From: Lachnospiraceae bacterium
GTDB lineage: Bacteria > Bacillota > Clostridia > Lachnospirales > Lachnospiraceae
Assembly (NCBI GenBank): GCA_004558185.1
Contig: SFDP01000014.1
Span: 1 to 64,000 of the forward strand
Direction: 5' to 3'
Length of the DNA stretch: 64,000 nucleotides
In this document: one piece after another, positions 33,172-43,761 of the stretch
How positions within the stretch are numbered: position 1 is the stretch's first letter
How the letters are laid out: every line of letters starts with the position of its first letter
Notes under the pieces: model-generated
Told to the model about the DNA's origin: nothing
The model's input: only the letters and a program-made list of their open reading frames with translations
The model's database searches: none
Position numbers and translations under genes: made by a program

Positions 33172-36100
33172 ATGAAACGCAAATTGATAAGTCTTGCACT
33201 CAGCATCAGCTTAGTTTTGTCTGCCATGCAGCTACCTGTATTTGCAGGAGAAGCCAGGACAGTGCAAACTTTATCCGGCAACGGCAGTATGACTGCAGAG
33301 GAAATACCTTCTTCGGAGAGAGAAGCTAAAGCTGCTAATCCCCTGGATGTGATTGACCACAGCCAAGACGGTAAGTCGACTGACCATGCGACCAAAGCGC
33401 AATCTGCCTTAACTGAAAAGTCAGATGAAAACGGTCAGACAGGAGTGGATGATCGGCTTAGCGCTCCGAATACTGCAACGGCTTTGAGCAATTCAGAAGC
33501 TCCTGATCATGCAAAATCTCCCGACAGTTCAAATGCCGCAGACGCTGCCGAAGCTACGAAGGACAACGAAGCTACCGGAGAATCTAAGGAGGAGCTTCTC
33601 TGTATCTGTAAAGAACAGTGCAGTCAGGATCAAATAGATGAAACCTGTCCGGTCTGCTCCTCTGCAGGAGCCGATCTAACTGCCTGCGCAGGCACACCTG
33701 TCAGAAGAATGATGGCAAGGACTATGACCTTGCCTGCGGCTGTCAATAACAGTACGATTTATGTGGGCACTTCAAACGGACAGGAGCTTGGCACTAAAGC
33801 CAATCCTTACGGCACTTTGAATAAGGCTGTGCAGGAAGCCTCTAATGGCACCACAATTATTCTTATGGCTGGAGCATGGTGTGATCCTGATGGCAGTAAT
33901 CCACTGACAATTGATAAGCAGGTGACCATTCAGGGAGATCCTGACTCCTCAAGCAGAGTTACTCTGAACTCCCGGGTTCTTGGTTATGTTCTGGAAGCAG
34001 ATGTAACCCTTAAGAATTTTGATTTTAATTATGCGTTTACAGAAATAAACGGTATTTTTGCCAATGGTCATAAATTGATTATTGATAATGTGGGAAATAA
34101 TGCGAACGAAAAGCAGAGAGTAGATATTTATGCCGGAGGACTGGGCATAAATGCTACACCATCCACCGGCAGCGTGATAGAAATCAGCGGCTCACAAACG
34201 GTATTGGGAACCGTCTATGGCGGCGGTTTTTCCCAGAATGAATCTCAGAACTGGGGAAATAATACGCCTGCATCGGTCATCTCCATTAATGACAATGTCA
34301 GCCTTGTCGGCATTTCAGCCAGTGGCGTTCGAAAGGTAACGCAGCAAGGTGCTGCTTCCCAGTATTTCCCACAAATTACCAAGGGATCATTGACGATTAA
34401 GCTGACCGATGTAACCGGAACGCTGGCAATCAACGGTATGCTGGATAATACTGTCATTCCGGAAAACAAGGCAAATGTGGAGGTGACTTCTACAGGAAAC
34501 CCCATGACCAACCTTTCCTTTTCCAATATCGGAAAGCTGACAGCGATCAAGGGAAAACTTATTCCCAAGAAATTAGACGAAAGAGTGGACATCAGTATAC
34601 AAAGCGGAGCAACCTTAGATTTAGGTCCAGCAATAGACGAGATGAATAATACCTCAGGCTCCTATCAAAATTATTTTAACATTAACAGCTTTGAGGGCGG
34701 CGGAACATTACAGTTCAAGGAAGAATACAGCCTGGTGATTAACGGTAATGTATCCGGAACCACTGATTTTCAATCTACACTCTTGCAGACCTCCCAGGAT
34801 ACATCAGGATATGTAACCGCAGGAAAGGTCTATATCGATACCCCTGTTAATACTGCCGATCATGCCTTCACCTTTACCCCCAGAGCAGAGCAGTCCACTT
34901 ACAGGCTGGAAAAGGTGATCGAAGGGAATTGGGCGCGCTGGACAATTAAGGATGGAGGTTCTACCCCTCCTGCAGCAAAGCAGGATATGACACAGGCGGT
35001 GATCAATGTAAACGCCACCTTTACCTATAACGGAACTGCACAGACTCCTCAGGCGGGAGCAGTAACCGTGACCTTAAATGGAAATCCGGTGCCTTCGGCT
35101 GCCTATGACATTTCTGCTGCCAATAATACCAATGCAGGAGAGGCAGCGATTACTGTAACCGCCAAGGCGGACAGCAATTATACCGGCACAGCTACAGGAA
35201 CTTATAGAATTGAGGCAAGACCCATAACGGTGTCTGCCACCCCTCAGACCATTTTCTATGGACAAAAAGCTGCCCAGCCAACCTATACCATTTCCGGCGG
35301 TACACTGGCAAATGGGGAAAGTCTGTCCGGAAGCCCTGCACTCAATGGTAACAGTATTACCCAGGGAACCTTAACGAATCAGAATAACCCCAACTACAAT
35401 ATCACCTTTAACGGTGCTAATGTGACGGTTAAAGAAACCACCCCTGCCATAGATATTTCTTCCAGTCACACTGTCCAAAAACCAGGCGGAGAAGTAGAGG
35501 TGACGGTCAAGGTAAGCAATCCTTATAATTCTGCACTGCAGGATTATGGAACGCCTGCATTGACCTGGCGAATCGGAAATGGAGCCAAGCAGGCGATTAG
35601 CAACAGCCGATTTACTATCCCACCGGGAACGGCAAAAGATACGGTAATTACCGTGGAAGCTGCCATTGCACAGGTAGCCGGCAAATATGCAGCGAAAACG
35701 GCTTCCATACAGGTTACCGTGACGGATAAGGCCATTGCCGATGATAAGCTGGTTCTGAATACAGGTAATCTTGAGTATGGTGCAGCCCCCAATTTCCAGG
35801 TACAGTTTACGGGAACCACAGTGGGTAATCCCAAAACGACTCTCACCTACAGCAATGACTCCGGCACCAGCTTTAAGGCTCTGGCCGATTTGCAGAATCC
35901 CTCCGGTTATCTGCCCGCAGGTATCTATCAGGTAAAGGCTCGCTATGAGGATGATACTCAGCTTGGAGAAATCACGAAAACCTTTGAGGTAACTAAAAAG
36001 CGACTCACTTTGGGTATGAATGCTTCCGGAGTAACAAAAACCTACGATGGAACTACAAGGGTGGAAGGAACGAGTCCCACACTATCTATCCGGGGTATGG

Positions 36101-37794
36101 CAACAGGAGACTCTCCCTCCTTGAATGAAGGAGCAGTGACCTATACTTATGAAAATGCCAACGCAGGAACTGATAAAACTATTGTAGCTTCGGGTATTAT
36201 TTTGAATGATACGGCTGTAAATAAGAATTATACGGTACCCACAACCGCAAGTGCCTCAGGAGCCGTTATTCTTCCACGAGAAGTCGATCTTTCTTTCTCC
36301 GGCAACGGAACCAGCCATAAGGCAGGAGAAAAGGTAAGTCTTACGGTTCAGGTGAAGGATAAGTCAGCAGCACCGTTGCCCCAAGGAGCCGTGGGTCTGG
36401 CAACGATTATCGTAACCGATGGAGATGGAATCACTGCAGCCATGGGAAATGCAGGGAATGGGCTTTTTACCGGAAGCTATACCATTCCTTCCGGGAAACA
36501 GCCCGGAGACAGTATTATCCTGAAAGCGGTTACGAAAGACTCCAATTACAAGGAAGCAACAGCTCAGATAACTCTGACCGTTGTTGGGGGCAGCGTCATT
36601 CCCCCCGTCAATCCGAATCCGGGAGCAAAAATGGATATTGAGATAAAACCCGGTATTTCTCAGCTTCCGGGCACTCTCAAAACAGCTTTGGGCATTACTA
36701 CTGCCCAGGAGCTGGAAAGTATAATGAGGGAAAAGATTACACAGGCTGTAAATATTTCAACGGAAAACACGACCGTTTATGATGTTTCTCTGTTAATCAG
36801 CAGGGACAACGGAGTAACCTGGGAAAAGGCCACTAAGGATAGTTTCCCTAAGGGCGGTTTAGAGGTGGTTCTTCCCTACCCTGCCGGAACCAGCAAAAAT
36901 ACGCATGATTTTACGGTAGTGCATATGTTTACTCAAGAGATGAACGGATATATGCCGGGAGATATAGAAATGCCCGCTGTAATAAAAGATGACACGGGAA
37001 TACGATTTACCGTAAATGGACTCTCTCCTATTTCCCTGGGCTGGCAAAAGCTGAAAAAGACCGAAAACCAACCTGTCGGAAACGGCGGGAATACAGGAAG
37101 CGGATCCTCTGAGGAAAGCAGCAGTCCGACACCCATTAATACGGTATACAATGAGACAGAATTCTGGAAGAATGTAGAAGGGGTTCTTTACCGGGCAAAA
37201 GATGGTGATACCGTAAAAGTCAATGCCGGTGGTTATAATTATATGCCTCAGTATATCATGAAGATTTTAAAGGAGAAGGGAACGATTACCCTTGAGCTTA
37301 GCTGGAACGGCGGAGGAACCATTACCATTCCGGCAGGTAAGGCTCTGGATATGCCGGTAGAGCAATACGCTTTGACCGAACTGGAAAAAACAGACTTAAA
37401 TCAGCCCCAGCAGATGGTTCTTCCGCAGCAAAGTCAGGCCTCTGCTGCCGGAAGTTCTGCAAGTCGTTCATCGGCTTCAACTACTGCCAACACTGTCATT
37501 CAAAAGAAAGCAGTGGCAGCAGATTCTTCTGTCCCTGCAATGCAGGAGGACAGTATTCAGGCTCAGGCCTCTGACCAGCTTTTGACCGAAGCTTCTCCCA
37601 AGGAGGACACTATCCGGGAAGAGAGCGGAAGTTCTGATCCAGGAGAAGATCATGAGACTTTAGCTGAAGCAGAGGAAAATACAGTAGCTAAACAAACGAA
37701 ACAAGGCTTCGGTATTCAGTGGCTAATCATCGGAGGTGTTCTGATTGTTGCTCTGGGAGCTTGGGCCGTTATCGCCATTAAGAGAAGAGACTGA
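33172..37794 (+). CDS. Large membrane-anchored surface protein with MBG and YDG-type domains
   Basis: A 1540-residue predicted adhesin-like protein. It has a signal peptide (1-25), an acidic Ser/Ala-rich region, a Cys-rich segment (about 143-172, LCICKEQCSQ..CPVC), a parallel-beta-helix-like part (190-590, starting IYVGTSNGQELGTKANPYGTLNKAVQEA), an MBG domain (605-690, FTYNGTAQTPQAGAVTV), Ig-like repeats, a YDG-type domain (about 950-1045, TKTYDGTTRVEGTSP) and a single C-terminal helix (about 1514-1535) with a KRRD tail. There is no LPXTG, so it is membrane anchored. It is flanked by family B repeats. Confidence 0.85.
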   Translation: MKRKLISLALSISLVLSAMQLPVFAGEARTVQTLSGNGSMTAEEIPSSEREAKAANPLDVIDHSQDGKSTDHATKAQSALTEKSDENGQTGVDDRLSAPNTATALSNSEAPDHAKSPDSSNAADAAEATKDNEATGESKEELLCICKEQCSQDQIDETCPVCSSAGADLTACAGTPVRRMMARTMTLPAAVNNSTIYVGTSNGQELGTKANPYGTLNKAVQEASNGTTIILMAGAWCDPDGSNPLTIDKQVTIQGDPDSSSRVTLNSRVLGYVLEADVTLKNFDFNYAFTEINGIFANGHKLIIDNVGNNANEKQRVDIYAGGLGINATPSTGSVIEISGSQTVLGTVYGGGFSQNESQNWGNNTPASVISINDNVSLVGISASGVRKVTQQGAASQYFPQITKGSLTIKLTDVTGTLAINGMLDNTVIPENKANVEVTSTGNPMTNLSFSNIGKLTAIKGKLIPKKLDERVDISIQSGATLDLGPAIDEMNNTSGSYQNYFNINSFEGGGTLQFKEEYSLVINGNVSGTTDFQSTLLQTSQDTSGYVTAGKVYIDTPVNTADHAFTFTPRAEQSTYRLEKVIEGNWARWTIKDGGSTPPAAKQDMTQAVINVNATFTYNGTAQTPQAGAVTVTLNGNPVPSAAYDISAANNTNAGEAAITVTAKADSNYTGTATGTYRIEARPITVSATPQTIFYGQKAAQPTYTISGGTLANGESLSGSPALNGNSITQGTLTNQNNPNYNITFNGANVTVKETTPAIDISSSHTVQKPGGEVEVTVKVSNPYNSALQDYGTPALTWRIGNGAKQAISNSRFTIPPGTAKDTVITVEAAIAQVAGKYAAKTASIQVTVTDKAIADDKLVLNTGNLEYGAAPNFQVQFTGTTVGNPKTTLTYSNDSGTSFKALADLQNPSGYLPAGIYQVKARYEDDTQLGEITKTFEVTKKRLTLGMNASGVTKTYDGTTRVEGTSPTLSIRGMATGDSPSLNEGAVTYTYENANAGTDKTIVASGIILNDTAVNKNYTVPTTASASGAVILPREVDLSFSGNGTSHKAGEKVSLTVQVKDKSAAPLPQGAVGLATIIVTDGDGITAAMGNAGNGLFTGSYTIPSGKQPGDSIILKAVTKDSNYKEATAQITLTVVGGSVIPPVNPNPGAKMDIEIKPGISQLPGTLKTALGITTAQELESIMREKITQAVNISTENTTVYDVSLLISRDNGVTWEKATKDSFPKGGLEVVLPYPAGTSKNTHDFTVVHMFTQEMNGYMPGDIEMPAVIKDDTGIRFTVNGLSPISLGWQKLKKTENQPVGNGGNTGSGSSEESSSPTPINTVYNETEFWKNVEGVLYRAKDGDTVKVNAGGYNYMPQYIMKILKEKGTITLELSWNGGGTITIPAGKALDMPVEQYALTELEKTDLNQPQQMVLPQQSQASAAGSSASRSSASTTANTVIQKKAVAADSSVPAMQEDSIQAQASDQLLTEASPKEDTIREESGSSDPGEDHETLAEAEENTVAKQTKQGFGIQWLIIGGVLIVALGAWAVIAIKRRD

Positions 37795-37799
37795 GATTT

Positions 37800-37885
37800 G
37801 TAACTATTCAGAGCCATGCAGATTTTCAATGAGCCGAACCTCCTGCTTACATGGATGGACATATCATTGAGCATTTATGTATATA
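37800..37885 (+). repeat. Family B repeat, left-end part (B2)
   Basis: GTAACTATTCAGAGCCATGC and 60 bp of related sequence begin 5 bp after the surface protein stop codon. The sequence aligns with the left halves of B3 and B4. Confidence 0.65.
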
Positions 37886-37892
37886 TTAACGA

Positions 37893-37930
37893 AGAGGACA
37901 ACGATGCCCTAAGCATTATTGTCCTCTTTT
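37893..37930 (+). terminator. Terminator of the surface protein gene
   Basis: AGAGGACAAcgATG pairs with CATtaTTGTCCTCT and is followed by TTT. The minus-strand gene glgP ends at 37973, so it may serve both. Confidence 0.8.
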
Positions 37931-37972
37931 ATCATCTGATTTTCAGCTATTTCTGATACTCAGCGTGTTCAC

Positions 37973-40492
37973 CTACTTCTTCAATCCCAAAATACTCTTC
38001 TTTTCTTCTTTCTCAATCTTCTCAGGAATTACCACCTTATCCAGATGCCAGATTTCGTCTACATATTCCTGAATGGTTCTGTCAGAGGTAAATTTACCGG
38101 AGCAAGCCACGTTGAGAATAGCGCTCTTTGCCCAGCCTGCTTCATCACGGTAAGCCTTCTCTACCTTCCGCTGTGCCTCTGCATAGGCCTTAAAATCCTT
38201 CAGAATAAAGTAACGGTCTGCAACACTGGTTTCCTGTGTATTCAACAGGGAGTTGTACAGGGAACGGAACAGCTCTGAGTCGTTATGAGAATAGGTTCCA
38301 TTTACCAACTGCATTAACACCTTGCGGATATCCGGATCATTGTTGAAGATTTCCATGGGATTGTAGCCGCCATGGTTCTCGTAGTTGATTACCTCATCAG
38401 AGCTCAACCCGAAGATAAAGGCATTTTCCTCTCCTACCTCCTCTACGATTTCCACATTAGCCCCGTCCATAGTGCCAATGGTGAGGGCACCATTCAGCAT
38501 AAATTTCATATTACCGGTTCCCGAAGCCTCCTTGCTTGCCGTAGAAATCTGCTCCGATACATCAGCCGCTGCGAAAATCAGCTCTGCATTGGATACACGA
38601 TAATTTTCAATAAAGACTACCTTCAGCTTACCATTGATGGAGGCATCATTGTTAATCACATCCGCCACCGAGTTGATCAGCTTAATGGTCAGCTTTGCAG
38701 TACGATAGCCTGCTGCCGCCTTTGCCCCAAAGATAAAGGTTCTGGGGAAGAAGTCCATATCCGGATGCTCCTTAATCTCATTGTACAGATACATCACATG
38801 GAGGATATTCAAAAGCTGTCTCTTATATTCATGAAGCCTCTTGACCTGCACATCAAAAATGGAACGGGGGTCAACCTGAATACCATTGTGCTCTAAAATA
38901 TAGTTAGCCAGGCGTACCTTATTCTGGTATTTGATATTCATAAACTCCTGCTGCGCTTTCTCATCATCCGCATAGAGCTTCAGTTTGCTGATTTTGGGCA
39001 AATCGGTAATCCAGTCCTCACCCACATGAGCCGTTACCCATTCTGACAATAAAGGATTTCCATGAAGCAGGAATCTTCTCTGGGTAATTCCGTTGGTTTT
39101 ATTATTAAACTTCTCCGGCATCATTTCATAAAAATCTTTTAATTCCTGATGCTTTAAAATCTCTGTGTGCAGCCTTGCCACACCGTTTACCGAATAGCCT
39201 GCTGCAATGGCTAAATGAGCCATCTTTACCTGCCCATCGTAGATAATCGCCATTTTGCGGATCTTCTCCTGATTACCGGGGTATTTCTGCTCAATCTGAA
39301 TGATAAACCGGCGATTGATTTCCTCTACGATCTGATAAATTCTGGGCAGTAACCTGGAAAATAACTCAATGGGCCATTTTTCCAATGCCTCTGCCATAAT
39401 GGTATGGTTCGTATATGCGCAGGTTTTTGTGGTTACCTCCCATGCCTCATCCCAGGTCAGGAAATACTCATCCATCAGAATACGCATCAGCTCTGCCACT
39501 GCTACCGTAGGGTGGGTATCATTTAGCTGGAAGGTAACCTTCTCATGGAACTTACGCACATCCGTATGCGTTCTCATATATTTGGATACTGCCTGCTGTA
39601 CGGATGCTGAAATAAAGAAATACTGCTGCTTCAGTCTTAGCTCTTTTCCTGCATAGTGGTTATCATTGGGGTATAGCACTTCTACGATATTGCGAGCCAG
39701 ATTCTCCTGCTCCACTGCTTTCTGATAATCTCCCCGGTCAAAGGAATCTAACTGGAAGCAATTAACAGGCTCCGCATCCCAGATTCTCAGGGTATTCACA
39801 ACGCCATTTCCATAGCCTACCACAGGAAGGTCATAGGGCACTGCCATTACCGACTGATAGTTTTCCTGTACAAAATGGCTTCTTCCCTTTTCATCTACAC
39901 GAACATTAACGTAGCCGCCAAACTTTACCTCTTTGGTATATTCCGGCCTCCTCAGTTCAAAAGGATTGCCGTCCTCCAGCCATTCGTCCGGCACCTCCGC
40001 CTGAAAGCCATCCCTGATCTCCTGCTTAAACATACCATAACGATAGCGGATACCGCAGCCATAGGCCTCATAGCCCAGAGTTGCCAGCGAATCCAAAAAG
40101 CAGGCTGCCAGTCTCCCCAGGCCGCCGTTGCCCAGTGCTGCATCCGGCTCCTGATCCTCGATTACATTAATATCCAGTCCCAGCTCCTCCATGGCTTCCT
40201 TTACCGGCTGATAGGCCTGTAAATTGATGATATTATTGCCCAGAGCCCTTCCCATAAGAAACTCCATGGACATATAGTAAACCATCTTCGGATCCTGCTC
40301 CTCAAATTCCTTTTGGCTATCCATCCAATGATCGATGATGGCATCCTTTATTGCATAGGAAACTGCTGTAAAAATCTGCTTATCCGTAGCCTCCTCCAGT
40401 GTTTTTCTGTACAATGTTTTTACATTGTACAGTACACTTCTTTTAAACAGTTCTTTGTCAAATTTACTCATTAGTGAAACCTGCTTTGCCAT
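37973..40492 (-). CDS. glgP: Glycogen/starch/alpha-glucan phosphorylase
   Basis: Releases glucose-1-phosphate from alpha-1,4-glucans using PLP. At 839 residues it is of the long, classic type. GNGGLGRLAACFLDSLATLGYEAYGCGIRYRYGMFKQ forms the phosphate/glucose site, and EASGTGNMKFMLNGALTIGTMDGANVEI contains the PLP Lys. VNQMNDTHP-like FQLNDTHPTVAVAELMR is present. The ATG at 40492 has GGAGG 5 nt upstream; the ATG at 40504 overlaps that site. It begins 44 bp after ileS ends, in the same direction. Confidence 0.96.
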   Translation of the reverse strand: MAKQVSLMSKFDKELFKRSVLYNVKTLYRKTLEEATDKQIFTAVSYAIKDAIIDHWMDSQKEFEEQDPKMVYYMSMEFLMGRALGNNIINLQAYQPVKEAMEELGLDINVIEDQEPDAALGNGGLGRLAACFLDSLATLGYEAYGCGIRYRYGMFKQEIRDGFQAEVPDEWLEDGNPFELRRPEYTKEVKFGGYVNVRVDEKGRSHFVQENYQSVMAVPYDLPVVGYGNGVVNTLRIWDAEPVNCFQLDSFDRGDYQKAVEQENLARNIVEVLYPNDNHYAGKELRLKQQYFFISASVQQAVSKYMRTHTDVRKFHEKVTFQLNDTHPTVAVAELMRILMDEYFLTWDEAWEVTTKTCAYTNHTIMAEALEKWPIELFSRLLPRIYQIVEEINRRFIIQIEQKYPGNQEKIRKMAIIYDGQVKMAHLAIAAGYSVNGVARLHTEILKHQELKDFYEMMPEKFNNKTNGITQRRFLLHGNPLLSEWVTAHVGEDWITDLPKISKLKLYADDEKAQQEFMNIKYQNKVRLANYILEHNGIQVDPRSIFDVQVKRLHEYKRQLLNILHVMYLYNEIKEHPDMDFFPRTFIFGAKAAAGYRTAKLTIKLINSVADVINNDASINGKLKVVFIENYRVSNAELIFAAADVSEQISTASKEASGTGNMKFMLNGALTIGTMDGANVEIVEEVGEENAFIFGLSSDEVINYENHGGYNPMEIFNNDPDIRKVLMQLVNGTYSHNDSELFRSLYNSLLNTQETSVADRYFILKDFKAYAEAQRKVEKAYRDEAGWAKSAILNVACSGKFTSDRTIQEYVDEIWHLDKVVIPEKIEKEEKKSILGLKK

Positions 40493-40536
40493 ATTTTCCT
40501 CCATTTCGAAAAGGACACTCCTTCCCTATTTACTTA

Positions 40537-43500
40537 TTAGGTACGTTTCAGTCCTATTGTAACATTTTCCTGGTTAACATTCCACTCTTTCTGATTTTCA
40601 AGTGTATTATCGAACAGAAATTCATCGGCCAGAACCTTCTCGGCAATTACTCCCTCATTCCTCCTTACGATTTCACTCACTCTCTCATTTCCACTGATGG
40701 CAACCTGAATATGATCCGTCACTTCATAATCGGAGTCCTTACGCATGGTCTGGATTTTACTGATGATTTCATAAACAAAGCCTTCTTCAATCAGCTCCTC
40801 AGTAAGGCAGGTATCCAAAACTACAGTGATGTGATTATCTGCTTCAGAGACATATCCCTCCTTCTGGCTCATGGTAATCAGTAAATCCTCCTCAGAAAGA
40901 CTTACTTCTACCTCTCCGGCCATAAAGCTCAAAGCCCCCTTTTCCTTCAGCTCATCCATGGCCGCATTACCATCCAATGCCGCCAGCGTTTTCTGAATAT
41001 CTCCCAACTGCTTGCCGTATTTGGGTCCTACGGTTTTTAACTGAGGTTTGAAGGTATAGGTAGTAAATTCTCTTACATCATCGGTAAAGATTACTTTTTT
41101 AACGTTTAACTCGTCTGCAATAATGTCGACAAAGAAATCTCCCAAAGTAAAGTCCGCTTTAACAAACATATTTCCAATGGGCTGACGATTCTTAATATTG
41201 GCCGTATTTCTGCAGGCCCGGCCCAGTACGACAATTTTCAGCAGCTTATCCATATCTTCTTCAAGCTGCTTATCTACGCAGGCCTCGTCTGCCTTGGGAT
41301 AATCACAAAGATGAATGCTTTCCGGTGCTGCCTGATCAACACTTCTTACCAGATTCTGATAGATCTCCTCTGTCATAAAAGGAATCATAGGCGCCGCCAG
41401 CTTGGCCACTGTAACCAGAGCAGTATACAGGGTCATATACGCATTGATTTTATCCTGTTCCATTCCCTTTGCCCAGAATCGTTCTCTGCCCCGTCTTACA
41501 TACCAGTTGCTCATGTCATCCACAAATTCCTGCAAGGCTCTTGCTGCCTCCGGAATACGGTAATTGTTCAAATGATTATCTACGACAGTAATGAGCGTGT
41601 TCATTTTGGACAAAAGCCATTTATCCATTACACTCAGCTTATCGTAGTCCAAACGGTATTGCGTAGCATCAAAACCGTCAATATTGGCATAAAGCACGAA
41701 AAAGGCATAGGTATTCCATAAGGTGCCCATAAACTTTCTCTGGCCTTCCGTTACCGCCTTCCCGTGGAATCGATTGGGCAGCCAGGGTGCAGAATTAATA
41801 TAAAAATACCACCGGATCGCATCTGCCCCATAGGTTTCAAGAGCCTCGAAGGGATCCACTGCATTTCCTTTAGACTTACTCATTTTCTGACCGTTCTCAT
41901 CCTGCACATGACCCAGAACGATTACATTTTCATAGGGTGCCTTATTAAATAATAGAGTAGATTCTGCCAGCAGGGAATAGAACCACCCTCTGGTCTGATC
42001 TACCGCCTCAGAAATAAACTGAGCCGGAAACTGCTGCTCAAACAGTTCCTTATTTTCAAAGGGGTAATGGTGCTGTGCAAAGGGCATTGCCCCGGAATCA
42101 AACCAACAGTCAATTACCTCCGGTACACGCTTCATGATTTTCCCACATTTAGGGCAGTTACCGATAATATCATCTACATAAGGGCGATGCAGCTCCACCG
42201 TCTTTGCTGCCGGGTTTTGGCTTAAGTCCTCCAGCTCCTGCCTGCTGCCAACGGCTTCCATATGCCCGCAGCCCTCACATTCCCACACATTTAAAGGCGT
42301 TCCCCAGTAACGGTTGCGGGAAATTCCCCAGTCCTGAATGTTTTCCAGCCAATCTCCAAAACGCCCTTTTCCAATGGACTCGGGAATCCAGTTAATGGTA
42401 TTGTTATTACGAATCAGATCCTCTTTTACCGCAGTCATCTTAATAAACCAGGATTCACGAGCGTAGTAAATTAAAGGTGTATCACAGCGCCAGCAGAAGG
42501 GATAGTCATGTTCAAATCTGGGTGCATCAAAGAGCTTTCCTTCCTTATCCAAATCCGCCAGAATATCTTTATCCGCATCCTTGACGAACTTTCCTGCATA
42601 GGCCGTTTCTTCAGTCATCTCTCCCTTACCGTCAACAAACTGAACAAAGGGCAGATCATACTGCCTTCCTACCCGGGCATCATCTTCACCAAAGGCCGGA
42701 GCGGTATGAACGATACCGGTACCATCGGTCATGGTGACATAGCTGTCACAGGTTACATAATGGCCTTTTTTATGCTGCTTTGCTGCCGCCTCGCCGGTAC
42801 AGGCAAAAAGAGGCTCATATTCTTTATATTCCAAATCCTTTCCGGTATAGGTTTCAAGAATCTCATAAGCCTTTACTTCTTCATTTCCCAGGTTTCCAAG
42901 CACCTTATCCAAAAGAGCCTCGGCCATATAATAGGTATAGCCGTCTGCCGCTTTTACTTTCACATAAGTTTCTTCCGGGTTCACACAAAGAGCCACATTA
43001 GAGGGCAAAGTCCAGGGAGTTGTGGTCCATGCCAGAAAATAGGCATCTTCTCCGATTACCTTAAAGCGTACCACTGCAGAACGCTCCTTCACGGATTTAT
43101 AACCCTGCGCCACCTCATGAGAAGATAAAGGCGTACCGCAGCGGGGGCAATAGGGTACGATTTTAAACCCTTTATACAGAAGGCCTTTGTCCCAAATCTG
43201 CTTTAATGCCCACCATTCGGACTCAATAAAATCATCATGGTAGGTTACATAAGGGTCATCCATGTCTGCCCAGAAGCCAACGGTACCGGAGAAATCCTCC
43301 CACATTCCCTTATATTTCCACACACTTTCTTTACATTTACTGATGAAGGGATCAAGACCATATTCTTCAATCTGCTCCTTTCCATCCAGCCCCAGCAGTT
43401 TTTCCACCTCCAGCTCCACCGGAAGACCATGGGTATCCCAGCCTGCCTTTCGGGGAACCATATAGCCCTTCATGGTACGATAGCGGGGAATCATATCCTT

Positions 43501-43692
43501 AATGACACGGGTTAAAACGTGTCCAATATGAGGCTTTCCATTAGCTGTGGGCGGTCCGTCATAGAAGGTATAGGTTTTTCCCTCCTTACGATTTTCCATA
43601 CTTTTTCTGAAAATATCATTTTCTTCCCAGAACTTCTGAATTTCTTTTTCCCGTTCAACAAAATTGAGATTGGTGTCTACTTTCCGGTACAT
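40537..43692 (-). CDS. ileS: Isoleucyl-tRNA synthetase
   Basis: Charges tRNA-Ile. The 1051-residue class I enzyme has the HIGH motif as KPHIGHVL (about 53-60) and KMSKSKG (about 595). An editing domain lies between (TTPWTLPSNVALCVNPEE). CPRCGTPLS and CPKCGKIM are zinc knuckles in the insertions. No C-terminal zinc ribbon follows, which fits the type 2, eukaryote-like IleRS that tolerates mupirocin in other species (inference). Preceded by a T-box leader. Confidence 0.96.
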   Translation of the reverse strand: MYRKVDTNLNFVEREKEIQKFWEENDIFRKSMENRKEGKTYTFYDGPPTANGKPHIGHVLTRVIKDMIPRYRTMKGYMVPRKAGWDTHGLPVELEVEKLLGLDGKEQIEEYGLDPFISKCKESVWKYKGMWEDFSGTVGFWADMDDPYVTYHDDFIESEWWALKQIWDKGLLYKGFKIVPYCPRCGTPLSSHEVAQGYKSVKERSAVVRFKVIGEDAYFLAWTTTPWTLPSNVALCVNPEETYVKVKAADGYTYYMAEALLDKVLGNLGNEEVKAYEILETYTGKDLEYKEYEPLFACTGEAAAKQHKKGHYVTCDSYVTMTDGTGIVHTAPAFGEDDARVGRQYDLPFVQFVDGKGEMTEETAYAGKFVKDADKDILADLDKEGKLFDAPRFEHDYPFCWRCDTPLIYYARESWFIKMTAVKEDLIRNNNTINWIPESIGKGRFGDWLENIQDWGISRNRYWGTPLNVWECEGCGHMEAVGSRQELEDLSQNPAAKTVELHRPYVDDIIGNCPKCGKIMKRVPEVIDCWFDSGAMPFAQHHYPFENKELFEQQFPAQFISEAVDQTRGWFYSLLAESTLLFNKAPYENVIVLGHVQDENGQKMSKSKGNAVDPFEALETYGADAIRWYFYINSAPWLPNRFHGKAVTEGQRKFMGTLWNTYAFFVLYANIDGFDATQYRLDYDKLSVMDKWLLSKMNTLITVVDNHLNNYRIPEAARALQEFVDDMSNWYVRRGRERFWAKGMEQDKINAYMTLYTALVTVAKLAAPMIPFMTEEIYQNLVRSVDQAAPESIHLCDYPKADEACVDKQLEEDMDKLLKIVVLGRACRNTANIKNRQPIGNMFVKADFTLGDFFVDIIADELNVKKVIFTDDVREFTTYTFKPQLKTVGPKYGKQLGDIQKTLAALDGNAAMDELKEKGALSFMAGEVEVSLSEEDLLITMSQKEGYVSEADNHITVVLDTCLTEELIEEGFVYEIISKIQTMRKDSDYEVTDHIQVAISGNERVSEIVRRNEGVIAEKVLADEFLFDNTLENQKEWNVNQENVTIGLKRT

Positions 43693-43761
43693 ACTCTTTC
43701 CTTTCTGTTCATTTTTTTGTGAATAAGCAGACTCGAAATATTTTAAATTTCTCGTTTATAT

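Noticed and set aside
33172..37794. Sortase-anchored protein
   Set aside because: No LPXTG-like motif precedes the C-terminal helix.
42508..43128. 206-codon plus-strand frame inside ileS
   Set aside because: It is antisense to the conserved core of IleRS and is Phe/Ile/Leu-rich noise.
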